NCBI GenBank assembly: GCA_022451965.1
Contig: JAKUNJ010000003.1
Location: forward strand, 45,460-109,459
Reading direction: 5' to 3'
Origin: Dehalococcoidia bacterium
GTDB lineage: Bacteria > Chloroflexota > Dehalococcoidia > Lucifugimonadales > Lucifugimonadaceae
Length of the DNA stretch: 64,000 bases
Part shown: one piece after another, positions 9,053-19,661 of the stretch
How positions within the stretch are numbered: position 1 is the stretch's first letter
Layout: each line of letters begins with the position of its first letter
Program-made: the position numbers and the translations under genes
Notes under the pieces: generated by a model
The model's input: only the letters and a program-made list of their open reading frames with translations
What the model was told of the DNA's origin: nothing
Databases searched by the model: none

Positions 9053-9838
9053 TTATGTGCAGAATCTAGAGAATTCTATAATATCCTGCGTTCTTTGATC
9101 ATAGGCTATGAAAGTAATTATAATTAAAAATATAAAGCTAACAATGAACAAATTAGATATTTTTTTTCTTTTCACTGAAACTAAAATAGAATTTTCATGT
9201 AATTCATTTGGCAAAATTACCATTTGTTTAGAAGGACTTAATAACCAGCCAATCGCTAAGCCAGAAATAATTCCTGTTACATGGGCAATATGATCAACTC
9301 CAGTAGCAGCTGCTCCATAAATAACATTTATAAAGATTATTAATCCTATGGATACTAATGAGTCTTTTCCCTGCTGCCCTAAAACGTTTTTATTAATAAT
9401 TAGGTAGGATGCATATGCACCTAATAGTCCAAAAATTGCTCCACTTGCACCAGCTCCTACTGGTCCGCAGGTGAATCCAAACCAAGATCCAGAAGAGTAA
9501 GAAAATATGTTTGAACATATTCCGCAAAAAAAATATATTATTATGTACTTAATTTTCGAAAAATCTTTTTCAACAAGCATACCAAAAATGAATAATCCAG
9601 CCAAATTGAGTAACAAATGTGTTATACCTATATGTAAAAAATTTGGAGTAATAAATCTCCACCAATCTCCCTTTGCTACATAAATATCGTATCTTGCACC
9701 CATATTTACAAGATCAATAGCATTATTAGAGTCGCCTGTAATTTCTTGAATTACATAAATTATAAAATTGCTAAAAGCGAGTATTGAAGTCACTGGATAA
9801 TTTTTTATAAAACTATTTTTTTTGGGACTAGAGTTCAT
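9053..9838 (-). CDS. Rhomboid family intramembrane serine protease
   Basis: A 261-residue polytopic membrane protein with about six or seven hydrophobic segments. The rhomboid hallmarks are present: HLLLN near residue 74 in the second segment, the nucleophile Ser132 in GAGASGAIFG and the partner His186 in VDHIAHVTGIISG. Such enzymes cleave transmembrane substrates in the plane of the membrane. The ATG overlaps the 3' end of menE by 11 bases, so it is translated from the men transcript. Confidence 0.94.
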   Translation of the reverse strand: MNSSPKKNSFIKNYPVTSILAFSNFIIYVIQEITGDSNNAIDLVNMGARYDIYVAKGDWWRFITPNFLHIGITHLLLNLAGLFIFGMLVEKDFSKIKYIIIYFFCGICSNIFSYSSGSWFGFTCGPVGAGASGAIFGLLGAYASYLIINKNVLGQQGKDSLVSIGLIIFINVIYGAAATGVDHIAHVTGIISGLAIGWLLSPSKQMVILPNELHENSILVSVKRKKISNLFIVSFIFLIIITFIAYDQRTQDIIEFSRFCT

Positions 9839-11207
9839 TTATTATTTCTTTTATTTTTTTTCTATCAAATTTTCCATTTTGCAGTTTAGGTAAAGCTTTT
9901 TTATAGTTAATTATTGATTTAGGGTGCTTGAAATTATCTATATTTTCTAAAGATCCCTTGATTTCATCCAATTTAATATTTTTTTCTGAAAAAACCACTG
10001 CAGTAACTTTTTCTCCCCAATATTCATCTTTTTTCCCAACTACTATACACTCGTCGATATAATCAAGCTTATTAATAATTTCTTCTATTTCAATTGGGTT
10101 TATATTCTCACCTCCAGAAATTATTAGATCGTCTAACCTTCCCGAAATAAATAAATAATTATTTTTATCAATATAACCATAATCACCTGTATAGAGCCAT
10201 TTTGAATTATCTTTTTTACCATAATATTTGGCCACAAAATCTCCACTTATCAGGATTTCAGATTCTGATGAAAAATCTATAGATACTTTTTCTAGTAATT
10301 TACCAACTGAGTTTTTTGGCCTTTCATTATCATTGGGAGATGCAGTTGCAATCTGAGAAGACGTTTCTGTCATACCATATGTAGGAAGTGTTTTTAGGCC
10401 TATTTTATTTGCCCTAAGAATTAAATCTTCCGAAGTTCTTGCACCACCACATAAAATAAATTTGAAAGATTTTGGAGCAGAGATTTTCTTTATTTCCATC
10501 TCATTGACTATTCTATTCAACATAGTTGGAACCATTGATATTATGTTAATTTTTTCACTCATAATTAAATTAATGACATTGTCAGCCACAAAATGATCTT
10601 CTATATGAAATTTATTTCCTAAAATTACACTTCTGAAAATAATTGATAATCCCCCTGCATGAAAAGGAGGCATACATAACAGCCAGCTATCAGATTTTTC
10701 TACTTGTAAGTTTAATTGAGATATTTCACAACTAGTTTCAATATTTTTTCTTGAAATATTTACTGCTTTAGGAATACCTGAACTTCCAGAAGTAAATAAA
10801 ATGCAATATACCTGATCAGCTGAAATATATTCAAATTTATAATTCTTAGGTACTAACTTTTCAGAAGAAATTTGAATTTTATTCTCAATTTCTTCTAATT
10901 TTATACTTTTATCGTATATTATTTTTTTACATTGAATAATTTCCATTTTTTTCTTGATTTCATTTACAGGACTCTTTGGATTCATAGGTACAAAAATACC
11001 TCCTACCATTGGAATTAATATTGAAAAAATGGAATATTCTAAGACGCTATTGGAAATAAAAACTACTTTTTCATTTTTTTTGATATTTTTTTTGGCAAAA
11101 TTATAATACTTTAATAATAAATCAAAATATTCTTCAAAATTATATTGATAATTTTTCCCTGATATAAATAAGTTCTTACTTATATTTTTTTCTATCCAGC
11201 TTGTCAT
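9828..11207 (-). CDS. menE: o-Succinylbenzoate-CoA ligase
   Basis: An acyl-adenylate-forming ligase of 459 residues that activates o-succinylbenzoate with CoA in menaquinone synthesis. The AMP-binding P-loop ILFTSGSSGIPKAV starts near residue 132; PTYGMTETSSQ near 275, YTGDYGYID near 338 and the C-terminal hinge GRLDDLIISGGENI near 352 complete the family pattern. The assignment as MenE rather than another AMP ligase rests on its place among menA, menB, menH, menD and menF on the same strand. Confidence 0.92.
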   Translation of the reverse strand: MTSWIEKNISKNLFISGKNYQYNFEEYFDLLLKYYNFAKKNIKKNEKVVFISNSVLEYSIFSILIPMVGGIFVPMNPKSPVNEIKKKMEIIQCKKIIYDKSIKLEEIENKIQISSEKLVPKNYKFEYISADQVYCILFTSGSSGIPKAVNISRKNIETSCEISQLNLQVEKSDSWLLCMPPFHAGGLSIIFRSVILGNKFHIEDHFVADNVINLIMSEKINIISMVPTMLNRIVNEMEIKKISAPKSFKFILCGGARTSEDLILRANKIGLKTLPTYGMTETSSQIATASPNDNERPKNSVGKLLEKVSIDFSSESEILISGDFVAKYYGKKDNSKWLYTGDYGYIDKNNYLFISGRLDDLIISGGENINPIEIEEIINKLDYIDECIVVGKKDEYWGEKVTAVVFSEKNIKLDEIKGSLENIDNFKHPKSIINYKKALPKLQNGKFDRKKIKEIINEL

Positions 11208-11276
11208 TTATTTTTTTTGTTTTTTTTATTATAAATTTGAATTTTCTTTAGAATATTGTTCATGAGGTCATATATA

Positions 11277-12212
11277 TTAGAAAATCGGGGAAAATTCCCA
11301 AGCTATGATTGAAATGGAAATGATAGTACAAATTATAAAATGGGCTTTAACTGTATTTATCAAAGTGTTATTTAATTTTGATTCCTTTAAGGAGATTTTA
11401 GAATAATATTTAGGTAGTATAAACCAACTTTTCTTAAATCCAATATCTGAAATTGGGAAAATTACTATACATAATATAACTAAAAGAAGCAATATTAGGT
11501 TTTGTGATATGAAAACTAGAAAACAGATATTTAATATTAATAAATATAAAATAAAAATATAAAGATATCTTGATCTTGTATCACCAAGCTTAACTGCAAT
11601 AGTTTTTTTCCCATTTTCTTCATCATTTTTGATATCTCTAATATTATTCACAAGAATTATTAAGCTACTTGAAAAACCTGGAACAAAGGAAATTAGGATA
11701 GTTTCAAATGATGGATACAAATCGAATAGATATAAGCTTCCAAGGACGGTAAATGGACCAAATACTATAAAAACGGCAAATTCTCCAAGCCCCATGTAAC
11801 CATAAGGCGAAGGACCTCCAGTGTAAGTATAAGCTAGGATAAATAAAAGTATCCCAAAAAATATAACAAAAATACCAGACATAAAAAAGGCTAGAATACC
11901 GAGAAGCAAAGATATTAGAAAAATAAATGAGATGAGTATTTTCATTTCATAGATAGATAAATCACCAGATTGTGTTGCTCTGGCGGGGCCTAATCGTTTT
12001 AAATTATCTACACCTTTTTTATAATCTTCTAAATCATTTATCAAATTAACTAGTACCTGTAGGCTTATTCCAATTAGGATTACAAGAATAATTTTATATA
12101 ATTCAAAAGATTCAATAATTGATATACTTAAGGCAATTATTATAGGGCCTAAAACAGCAGGAAGAGTCTTGATTCTAAAGGCACCTAAAATTGAATTTAT
12201 TTTTTTTTTCAC
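11277..12212 (-). CDS. menA: 1,4-Dihydroxy-2-naphthoate polyprenyltransferase
   Basis: A UbiA-superfamily membrane enzyme (311 residues, about eight or nine hydrophobic segments) that attaches the isoprenoid tail to 1,4-dihydroxy-2-naphthoate. The first Asp-rich motif is NLINDLEDYKKGVD near residue 56, followed by GPARATQSG, and the second is NNIRDIKNDEENGKKTIAVKLG near 188. It starts three bases before the end of menB. The 69 bases between it and menE hold no recognisable feature. Confidence 0.95.
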   Translation of the reverse strand: MKKKINSILGAFRIKTLPAVLGPIIIALSISIIESFELYKIILVILIGISLQVLVNLINDLEDYKKGVDNLKRLGPARATQSGDLSIYEMKILISFIFLISLLLGILAFFMSGIFVIFFGILLFILAYTYTGGPSPYGYMGLGEFAVFIVFGPFTVLGSLYLFDLYPSFETILISFVPGFSSSLIILVNNIRDIKNDEENGKKTIAVKLGDTRSRYLYIFILYLLILNICFLVFISQNLILLLLVILCIVIFPISDIGFKKSWFILPKYYSKISLKESKLNNTLINTVKAHFIICTIISISIIAWEFSPIF

Positions 12213-12215
12213 AAC

Positions 12216-13043
12216 TTATCCATGAAAAGGAGGTTTGGGATATTTAGAAAAATTAGGTTGTCTTTTTTCTATAAAGGCATTTTTCCCCTCTTTAGCCTCT
12301 TCAGTCATATAGTACATCATAGTAATATCTCCAGCCATATTCTGTAATCCAGCTAAACCGTCAGATTCTGCAATGAAGGTATTTTTTAAGAATCTTATAG
12401 CAGTTGGACTTTTTTCTAAGATTTTATTAGCCCAACGAATACCTTCATTTTCTAACTCTTCATAATCTACTATTTTATTTATAAGCCCCATTTCTAGAGC
12501 TTCTTTTGCATTATATTGATCGCATAAAAACCAAATTTCTTTTGCTTTTTTTGTTCCAACTAATCTTACTAATTCATGACTTCCAAATCCAGCATCAAAA
12601 GATCCTACTCTAGGCCCTGTTTGACCAAATATTGAATTACTTGAAGCTATTGTAAGATCACAAATTACTTGAAGAACGTGTCCTCCTCCGATAGCATATC
12701 CACTTACTAAAGCTATGACAGGTTTAGGCATATATCTTATAAATCTTTGAAGTGGTAATACTCCAAGACTTGGATTTCCTCCTTCATCATTATATCCGCC
12801 ATGTCCTCTGACCTTTTGATCCCCTCCTGAACAAAATGCCTTATCACCTTTACCTCTAAAAAGTACTACTCCTGTTTCGTCATCTTCTGCTGCTAACTTA
12901 AAAGCTTCACTAAGCTCACTTATAGTCTTAGGTCTAAAAGCATTTCTGACTTCAGGTCTGTTGATAGTTATTTTAGTTATCCCATTATAAAAATCAACTA
13001 AAATATCTTCATATTCTGACTTAGATTGCCAATTTATTTTCAT
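12216..13043 (-). CDS. menB: 1,4-Dihydroxy-2-naphthoyl-CoA synthase
   Basis: A crotonase-fold enzyme of 275 residues that cyclises o-succinylbenzoyl-CoA. It shows the MenB-specific segments [16 protein letters not shown] near residue 23, [15 protein letters not shown] near 70 and [14 protein letters not shown] near 146, which separate it from ordinary enoyl-CoA hydratases. The C-terminal [14 protein letters not shown] is also typical. It overlaps menH by 23 bases. Confidence 0.97.
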   Translation of the reverse strand: MKINWQSKSEYEDILVDFYNGITKITINRPEVRNAFRPKTISELSEAFKLAAEDDETGVVLFRGKGDKAFCSGGDQKVRGHGGYNDEGGNPSLGVLPLQRFIRYMPKPVIALVSGYAIGGGHVLQVICDLTIASSNSIFGQTGPRVGSFDAGFGSHELVRLVGTKKAKEIWFLCDQYNAKEALEMGLINKIVDYEELENEGIRWANKILEKSPTAIRFLKNTFIAESDGLAGLQNMAGDITMMYYMTEEAKEGKNAFIEKRQPNFSKYPKPPFHG

Positions 13044-13836
13044 TTTTTTCTCCTAATATAAAATGCTTAACTTTTTGAGATATAAAAATAGGGTTTTCTA
13101 ATATTATATTATGACCTGAGTTAGGGACCATTTCTAATTTAGAATTTTCTATCAAATTATGTATTTCTTTAGAAATTTCTTTATACTTTTTATCCTTTTC
13201 TCCAAACATTATCAAAGTATTAGCCTTAATTGATCGTAATTGATCTCCCAGATATTCTTGAACACCTTGTCCCTGATTAGATAAGCTTAATGCAAGACCT
13301 ATTTTATTTTGAGTCAGTCTTATTTTTCGTAATTGAATTATTTTTTTTATATCTAGCCTCTTTTCTGATTGCCATAACTTTAAGTTTTGCCAATAATTTA
13401 CAAAATGATCTAAAGGATAATTTTCTAGTAAGTTAATTATTTTGCTATCAGATATGATTCTGTTTTCTCTTTCTTTTTTATTTTTAATTCCATTTGAAGC
13501 ACTACATATTATCAATTTATTTATTTTGTTTGGATTCTTATTCACAAATTGCATGGCTAATCTTCCTCCTAAGGAGTAACCGAGTATATTTATTTTTTTT
13601 AGTGATTGAGATTCTAAAATACTTGAAATATCGTGAATTGATTGATCGAAAGAGTAATTTTCTTTTTTGTAATCCATTGATTTTCCATGACCAATCATAT
13701 CTATAGTTATTACTTTAAAGTATATTTTTAGAAAATTAGATATCTTATCAAATGATTTATGACTACCAGTAAAACCGTGAATTAGTAATAATGGGGTACC
13801 ACTCCCCTCTATCTTATGAAATAATTTTCTAGTCAT
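13021..13836 (-). CDS. menH: SHCHC synthase, alpha/beta hydrolase MenH
   Basis: An alpha/beta-hydrolase fold protein of 271 residues. In this operon it would eliminate pyruvate from SEPHCHC to form SHCHC. The oxyanion motif [13 protein letters not shown] starts near residue 18, the nucleophile is Ser88 in LGYSLGG and the catalytic histidine lies in [11 protein letters not shown] near residue 243. It overlaps menD by 8 bases and menB by 23, so translation of the three is coupled. Hydrolase families are broad, so the name depends on context. Confidence 0.88.
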   Translation of the reverse strand: MTRKLFHKIEGSGTPLLLIHGFTGSHKSFDKISNFLKIYFKVITIDMIGHGKSMDYKKENYSFDQSIHDISSILESQSLKKINILGYSLGGRLAMQFVNKNPNKINKLIICSASNGIKNKKERENRIISDSKIINLLENYPLDHFVNYWQNLKLWQSEKRLDIKKIIQLRKIRLTQNKIGLALSLSNQGQGVQEYLGDQLRSIKANTLIMFGEKDKKYKEISKEIHNLIENSKLEMVPNSGHNIILENPIFISQKVKHFILGEKNENKLAI

Positions 13837-15517
13837 AATTATTTTCTAAACAATTCACAATTGAATTTATTTCATCATTATAATTATCATAATTAGAATT
13901 AATATTAAGTTCGATAATATTTATGTTTTTATTTGTAAAATTTTTTATTAGCTTTTCTAATTCTAATTTGTTATCAATATTTTCATAATTGCATCCAAAA
14001 CTTTCAGATAATTTGCGAATTGACAAATCATTATGAGGAGTTATAAACCATTCTTTATATATATCTTTTAAGTCAGTTTTTTGGGGAAGTAGGTTAAATA
14101 TTTGTCCACCATTATTATTGTTGACGACTATTGTTAAGTTTTTGCTATGCTTGACAGCATTTATAAGACTACCTATATCATGAAAAAAAGCAAGATCTCC
14201 TATGTCAAGGTAAGTATTACTCCTTGAAAACTTACTATATCCCGATGCAATTGATATATTTCCATCTATTCCTGACAGGCCTCTATTTCCAATAAAATTA
14301 CATTCAATATTTTTGTTAAGAATTATATCTAAATGCCTTATAGGTAAAGAATTCCCTACAATATAGTTTGAATCTTTAGGTAAATTATCTATGATGGATT
14401 TCTTATAATTAAGTTCTTCGTAATTATTAATTAATCCCTCAGTTTTTTTTCTAATAAAAACGTTATAGTCTCTCATTAGATATTTCCATTTATTATTGAC
14501 AGATAATATTTTATCTTTGTTTTTTTCTAGGTATCTGACTAAAACTTCTGAACTTGTTTTGAGATGAAGATCTATTTTATTAAACCCTTCGGCTATTCTG
14601 TTAGAGTTTTCTAAAAAAATATGCTTATTTGCTCTTTCAAGCTTTGACGATATAAATTTTGAAACCGGTAAACTTCCAATATGTAAAACTATGTCTGGTA
14701 TTATGTTTTTTAAGCTTGAACGAAATAATATATCTCCAGCATCTATAATTATATTTTCTTTATAATCTTTTTTTTCTCTAAGATTTGATAAAGGATCTGC
14801 AACTATAGGCCAATTTAGTAAGTTAGCTAATTTAAGTAAATTATTTTTATTTTCAAAATGTTGCCCCACCAGTAAAATTCCATTTTTATTATTTGTTATT
14901 TCTAAAAAGTTATTAAAATTTTCTTCACTATCAGTTATAGATTCATTTTTCTCAATTGTAACTTTTTTTTCTAATTGTATTTTTTCAATATTTCCATCTG
15001 TAAAAGGTTCAGTAAATTGCCAGTTAATTTGTACAGGTCCTTTAGGATAATTATCACTATTATTTAAGGCTTTATGAGCTATATTAGAGAAGATTCTATT
15101 ATCAGCATTTACAGGAATATCGTAAAACCATTTAATATTATTTTGATATAAATTATTCTGATTTAATGTTTGATTAGCACCAGTATTTCTAAAGTGCATT
15201 GGTCTATCAGCTGTGATAATTAATAATGGAATTTTAGAATAAAATGCTTCAGCAACCGCTGGCGAATAATTTAATGTTGCAGTACCTGAGGTACAAATTA
15301 GGACAGTAGGACTATTTGTTTTTTTAGATATACCTAATGCAAAATAACCAGCAGATCTTTCATCTAGAATCATAGTAACATCAAAGAATTCTTTATTCAC
15401 TAATATATTATTTACCAATGCTGTAGATCTAGAACCAGGGCTAATAACAATATTTTTTATTCCCCTAATAATAAGTTCTTCTAAAAAAATCTTAATCTGT
15501 TTATCTTGTATTAACAT
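13829..15517 (-). CDS. menD: SEPHCHC synthase (MenD)
   Basis: A thiamine-diphosphate enzyme of 562 residues that condenses isochorismate with 2-oxoglutarate. The N-terminal SPGSRST near residue 26, LDERSAGYFALGI near 51, CTSGTATLNYSPAVAEA near 75 and the ThDP-binding region with NRGLSGIDGNISIASG and VVNNNNGGQIF near 400-470 match MenD. It begins immediately after the menF stop codon. Confidence 0.96.
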   Translation of the reverse strand: MLIQDKQIKIFLEELIIRGIKNIVISPGSRSTALVNNILVNKEFFDVTMILDERSAGYFALGISKKTNSPTVLICTSGTATLNYSPAVAEAFYSKIPLLIITADRPMHFRNTGANQTLNQNNLYQNNIKWFYDIPVNADNRIFSNIAHKALNNSDNYPKGPVQINWQFTEPFTDGNIEKIQLEKKVTIEKNESITDSEENFNNFLEITNNKNGILLVGQHFENKNNLLKLANLLNWPIVADPLSNLREKKDYKENIIIDAGDILFRSSLKNIIPDIVLHIGSLPVSKFISSKLERANKHIFLENSNRIAEGFNKIDLHLKTSSEVLVRYLEKNKDKILSVNNKWKYLMRDYNVFIRKKTEGLINNYEELNYKKSIIDNLPKDSNYIVGNSLPIRHLDIILNKNIECNFIGNRGLSGIDGNISIASGYSKFSRSNTYLDIGDLAFFHDIGSLINAVKHSKNLTIVVNNNNGGQIFNLLPQKTDLKDIYKEWFITPHNDLSIRKLSESFGCNYENIDNKLELEKLIKNFTNKNINIIELNINSNYDNYNDEINSIVNCLENNYD

Positions 15518-16747
15518 TTATTTCTTAACTATAGATTCATTTATTGCTTTGAACTTAGAATTTAGTTCTTCTATTTCATAATTGACTTTTGAATCTCTGA
15601 CAATGCCATTTCCTGCAAAAGATATTATTTCTCCTTCATTCTTTTTGTACATAGCGCATCTAAGAGCAGCATAGAATTTAGAGTTATTTTCATCAACATA
15701 TCCTATGGAACCTGTATATAGCCCCCTTTCAAAATTTTCATTATCTCTTATCCAATTTTTTGCTTCTTGAACAGGAAAACCAGCCAAAGCTGGTGAGGGA
15801 TGAAGTAATTCAATAAATTTGAAAAAATCATTGTCATTTATATCAACTTCAATTTTAGATTGTAAATGATTAATATTATTAAGCTTCATAACATCTAAGC
15901 TAGACTTTCTAACCTTATTTGAAGTTATTTTCATTAATTGTTTTTCTATATAATTTGATACAATTTTATGCTCTTCTACAAGAGTAGTGTTCATAAATTT
16001 TCTTTTTATTTCTTCAGTACTTTCACCTTTATTGGGAATAGAGCCTGCAATAGCTTCGGTCTTAAGAGTTTTATTAGAGTATTCAAAGATTTTCTCTGGG
16101 GTTGAACCAAAAAAAATAGAATCTTTAATTTGATACATAAAAGTAGTACAGTTATTATATTTTTCTACCATGTTAATTATTGTATTTTTTAGATCTAATT
16201 TTTCAATCTTAGATCTATATAATTGAGCCACAACAATTTTTTCTAAAGTAGAAACATTAATTTGATTTTTAGCCTTATCTACTAGATTAATCCAACTTTC
16301 GAAATTATTTTTTTCTAAAAAAAGATTTTCAGAATTTTTTGAAAATTTCATATTTTTCGATTGGATATCATCAAAATATGAAATTAAGCTTTCATCTTCT
16401 CCATAATAAGATATATTTTCATTTTCATACTTAAATACAATATTTGAAAAGGTAAATTCTGCTACTTCAAAATCTTTCCAAAGTTCAGAAATTTTTTTAT
16501 TTTCTATATCAAAAAATAAACTTCCAAATCCAATTTTATCTTTATATAATTGAGATTTTATTTCTTCCTTAAAATCTATGAAATTTGAAAAATCTGAAAG
16601 TTTTACGACTTTATTATTACCAAATCCAGCAATAATACTTTTTGATAATGGATTAATTAGTAACCTAGAGGGATTTTTTTCTAATATTAGAAGTAATATA
16701 TTATTAAAATCGGTCATTATATGGGAATCAAATTGGTAATGATTCAA
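15518..16747 (-). CDS. menF: Isochorismate synthase
   Basis: A chorismate-binding enzyme of 409 residues that converts chorismate to isochorismate, the entry to menaquinone. Diagnostic segments are EKIVVAQLYRSKI near residue 170, STPEKIFEYSNKTLKTEAIAGS near 215, LHPSPALAGFPVQEA near 314 and RGLYTGSIGYVD near 338, with FAGNGIV near 378. The first third is divergent. It is the first men gene of the operon and follows mutL by 12 bases. Confidence 0.94.
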   Translation of the reverse strand: MNHYQFDSHIMTDFNNILLLILEKNPSRLLINPLSKSIIAGFGNNKVVKLSDFSNFIDFKEEIKSQLYKDKIGFGSLFFDIENKKISELWKDFEVAEFTFSNIVFKYENENISYYGEDESLISYFDDIQSKNMKFSKNSENLFLEKNNFESWINLVDKAKNQINVSTLEKIVVAQLYRSKIEKLDLKNTIINMVEKYNNCTTFMYQIKDSIFFGSTPEKIFEYSNKTLKTEAIAGSIPNKGESTEEIKRKFMNTTLVEEHKIVSNYIEKQLMKITSNKVRKSSLDVMKLNNINHLQSKIEVDINDNDFFKFIELLHPSPALAGFPVQEAKNWIRDNENFERGLYTGSIGYVDENNSKFYAALRCAMYKKNEGEIISFAGNGIVRDSKVNYEIEELNSKFKAINESIVKK

Positions 16748-16759
16748 TTTAATTATACA

Positions 16760-18436
16760 CTATCTACCAAATTGCTTAGATAGATTATTATAGTCTAATT
16801 TTACTATTGCTGGTCTTCCATGTGGGTCCCAAGGTATATTTGTCTTTTCTAAATCTTTTATTAATTTTTCTGATTCTGATTCAGATAATTTATCACCAGC
16901 TCTTACTGCATTGTGACAAGCTAATCTTTTTGCAATAATATCCGCAGGTGTGTCAGATTTTTCTTTTAAGTCTTTGATAATCAGTTCAAATAGGTAGTTT
17001 AAGTCTACTTCTTTAGATTTATAAATGCCTAAAAATGGAAGATTTCTAACAATAATTTCACCTGTTGCTGATTGATCAATATCCCAGCCTAATTTTTTGA
17101 AATTTTCAATTTCTCCCATTATTATTTCATTTTTCAAAACTCCTAGATCTATATATTTTGATATATTCAATATTTGAAAATCTTTCTTAAATCCTAACTT
17201 AATAAATTTTTCGAATAATATTCTTTCATGGGCTGCATGTTGGTCTATTATGTAAAGTGCATCAGGACCTTCACATAAAATAAATGTATTTTTTATTTGT
17301 CCAATAAATCTAAGAATTGGAATTACTTCCTTTAGTGGAGGAATTTCTTCATTATTAATAAGTTTTTGTTGGAAATATTCAAGATTTTCATAATTATAAT
17401 AATTATTATTTCTTTGTTTAATCTCCAAATTTATTGTTTCTGATGGAATCTCAGAATTTAAAGTTTTTATTATATTACTGTAAATAAAAGATATAATTTC
17501 ATTTTCATTTTGAAATTTTATTTCATGCTTTTGAGGATGAATATTTACATCCACTTCGTCAAATGGCAAAATAAGATTGAGATTTGTAATTGGAAATTTT
17601 TTAGATTTATTAAATTGCTTATAAGCATTTTCAATACTAAAAAATATCTTTGGATTCTTAATGACTCTTCCATTTGCAGAAAAAACCATTCTTGAACGAT
17701 TACCAAAATTTTTTTCTGGTTTACTAATATATCCTTTGAGTTGATAAGAATTTTTCTTTTGATCAAGATATATTACGTCCTTTGATTCTAAACTATATAA
17801 CTGATTCATTATTGAAATTTTGCTATTGTCACCTTTTGTCTTAAGTCTAATTTTCCCATCAATAATTAATTCAAAAGCTATATTAGGATGGGACATTGAA
17901 ATACTTTGAACAAATTGAATAATCTTACCAGATTCTGATCTACTATTTGCCAAATATTTAAGTCTCGCTGGAATATTATGAAAAAGATTCTGTACTATTA
18001 TTTGAGTTCCATAATTAGAACCTATTTTTGATTTTGTTATAATTTCACCAGAGTCTATAACTAAGAAAATTCCATAGTCTAGATTTTTTATTCTTGATTT
18101 GCATTCTATCTTCGAGACTGATGCAATAGAGGCTAATGCTTCTCCCCTAAATCCTAATGAGGAAACTTTATAAATATCTTCTTTAGATCTTAATTTTGAT
18201 GTACTATGCCTTTCAAAGGCCAATTCTATATCATTTGGATCAATGCCAATACCATCATCTGTAATTGATAAAAATTTCTTACCTCCATTTTTTATTTCTA
18301 TTACTATTCTTTTTGATAGAGCATCTATAGAATTTTCAACAAGTTCTTTTATTATTGAAACAGGTTTATCTATTACTTCTCCTGCTGAAATTAATAGAGA
18401 TATATCTCTTGGAAGTTTCTTTATTTTTGTTTGCAT
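16760..18436 (-). CDS. mutL: DNA mismatch repair protein MutL
   Basis: MutL couples mismatch recognition to strand cleavage. The N-terminal GHKL ATPase is clear: ELVENSIDA near residue 28, DDGIGIDPND near 58, RHSTSKL and GFRGEALASI near 92. The C-terminal domain holds the DQHA-x2-E-x4-E endonuclease motif (DQHAAHERILFE near 383), a conserved ACHNAVRAGD and a GRPAIV metal-site element, so this is a nicking-competent MutL as in bacteria without MutH. At 558 residues it is compact, with a short linker. No mutS lies in the window. Confidence 0.96.
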   Translation of the reverse strand: MQTKIKKLPRDISLLISAGEVIDKPVSIIKELVENSIDALSKRIVIEIKNGGKKFLSITDDGIGIDPNDIELAFERHSTSKLRSKEDIYKVSSLGFRGEALASIASVSKIECKSRIKNLDYGIFLVIDSGEIITKSKIGSNYGTQIIVQNLFHNIPARLKYLANSRSESGKIIQFVQSISMSHPNIAFELIIDGKIRLKTKGDNSKISIMNQLYSLESKDVIYLDQKKNSYQLKGYISKPEKNFGNRSRMVFSANGRVIKNPKIFFSIENAYKQFNKSKKFPITNLNLILPFDEVDVNIHPQKHEIKFQNENEIISFIYSNIIKTLNSEIPSETINLEIKQRNNNYYNYENLEYFQQKLINNEEIPPLKEVIPILRFIGQIKNTFILCEGPDALYIIDQHAAHERILFEKFIKLGFKKDFQILNISKYIDLGVLKNEIIMGEIENFKKLGWDIDQSATGEIIVRNLPFLGIYKSKEVDLNYLFELIIKDLKEKSDTPADIIAKRLACHNAVRAGDKLSESESEKLIKDLEKTNIPWDPHGRPAIVKLDYNNLSKQFGR

Positions 18437-18440
18437 TTTA

Positions 18441-19661
18441 TTATTTTGTTCCCAATAGAGCTTTTGCCCAATATAAACTTGATATACAAAATAATAATGT
18501 AATTATAGCTGTAAATAAAGTAGTTATTTCTGCTCCAAAATAACCAAATGCCCAACTCATAGGAAGCATACTTAGCGGCATAAGTCCCCAAGACATCATT
18601 AAAAGACTAATTACTCTTGCTCGATATTCTTCATCTGCATTAGCCATCATCAAGGCTTGTCCTAAACTCCACCTTCCAGTTTCAGAAAATCCTAAAATTA
18701 TCATGCCGATTATTCCTATAAAGAATAAATTAATTGTTGCCATCATAAATAATCCAATCCCAGTTATGAGTCCAATTATCATTAAAATAATTCCTCTTTT
18801 ACTTTCTGAAGATAATGATGCTATTAGTATTGAAGATAAAATTCCTCCTATACCACCTGCAGCCATTAAATTTCCTACTTCTCCAGGTGATGAAAAATAA
18901 ATATCTTTTGCAAAAACTGGAATTAACATTCTAAATGGACCTGTACATAATGCGAGTATGACAGCGTGAATCCATATAATTCTTATAATATGATTTGTTT
19001 TCAAATACTTAAATCCGTTGACTATACCACTTAAAGTTGAAACTTTATTGGCGATAGTTTTAGGAGGGAACTTGGGAATAAAACTAGTTAAGCTAACTCC
19101 AATTAACATCAGAATAGACACAATTATGTAAGAGTTAAGAGGGCCAAAAAATTCATAAGTGTAACCACCGATTGCTGGAGCAATCATTAAGGTAACCCCC
19201 ATAGCCATAGAATTTAATCCTATTGCATTTGTAACTAATTTCTTACCTACTAAATCAGGAATAAGTGACTGTCGAGCTGGAACTTGAATAGCAAACATTG
19301 CTCCTTGAGTAACAGAAACAAAGAGCAAATGGCTCCAATGAATTAGATCTAAAAAAATTAATAATCCAATTATAATGCTACCTAAGCAATTCAATCCCTG
19401 AGAAAATTGAATTAAAATTCTTTTCTCAACTTTCTCTCCTAGTACACCACCAAACATAGAAAAAGCAAGAAGTGAAGGAGCAAAACCTGCAGAAACTAAT
19501 CCTGTAAGAAATGCATCATCAGTTATATCATAGACTAAAATGCCTCTAACAGTCATTTGAATCTGAAAACCAGCCATCGAGAAAAAAAGGCTCAGCCACA
19601 TATATTTAAAGTTTCTTACATAAAGGCTTGCTAGAAAACCAGATCTTCCAATTGATGTCAA
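18441..19661 (-). CDS. MFS transporter, exporter type
   Basis: A 406-residue major facilitator with about twelve hydrophobic segments. The N-terminal MWLSLFFSMAGFQIQMTVRG, the loop GGVLGEKVEKR after the second helix and the central ILMLIGVSLTSFIPKFPP linker resemble the multidrug/siderophore exporter (EntS/MFS_3-like) group. The substrate is unknown. It lies four bases upstream of mutL and overlaps the preceding unknown gene by four bases. Confidence 0.85.
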   Translation of the reverse strand: MTSIGRSGFLASLYVRNFKYMWLSLFFSMAGFQIQMTVRGILVYDITDDAFLTGLVSAGFAPSLLAFSMFGGVLGEKVEKRILIQFSQGLNCLGSIIIGLLIFLDLIHWSHLLFVSVTQGAMFAIQVPARQSLIPDLVGKKLVTNAIGLNSMAMGVTLMIAPAIGGYTYEFFGPLNSYIIVSILMLIGVSLTSFIPKFPPKTIANKVSTLSGIVNGFKYLKTNHIIRIIWIHAVILALCTGPFRMLIPVFAKDIYFSSPGEVGNLMAAGGIGGILSSILIASLSSESKRGIILMIIGLITGIGLFMMATINLFFIGIIGMIILGFSETGRWSLGQALMMANADEEYRARVISLLMMSWGLMPLSMLPMSWAFGYFGAEITTLFTAIITLLFCISSLYWAKALLGTK

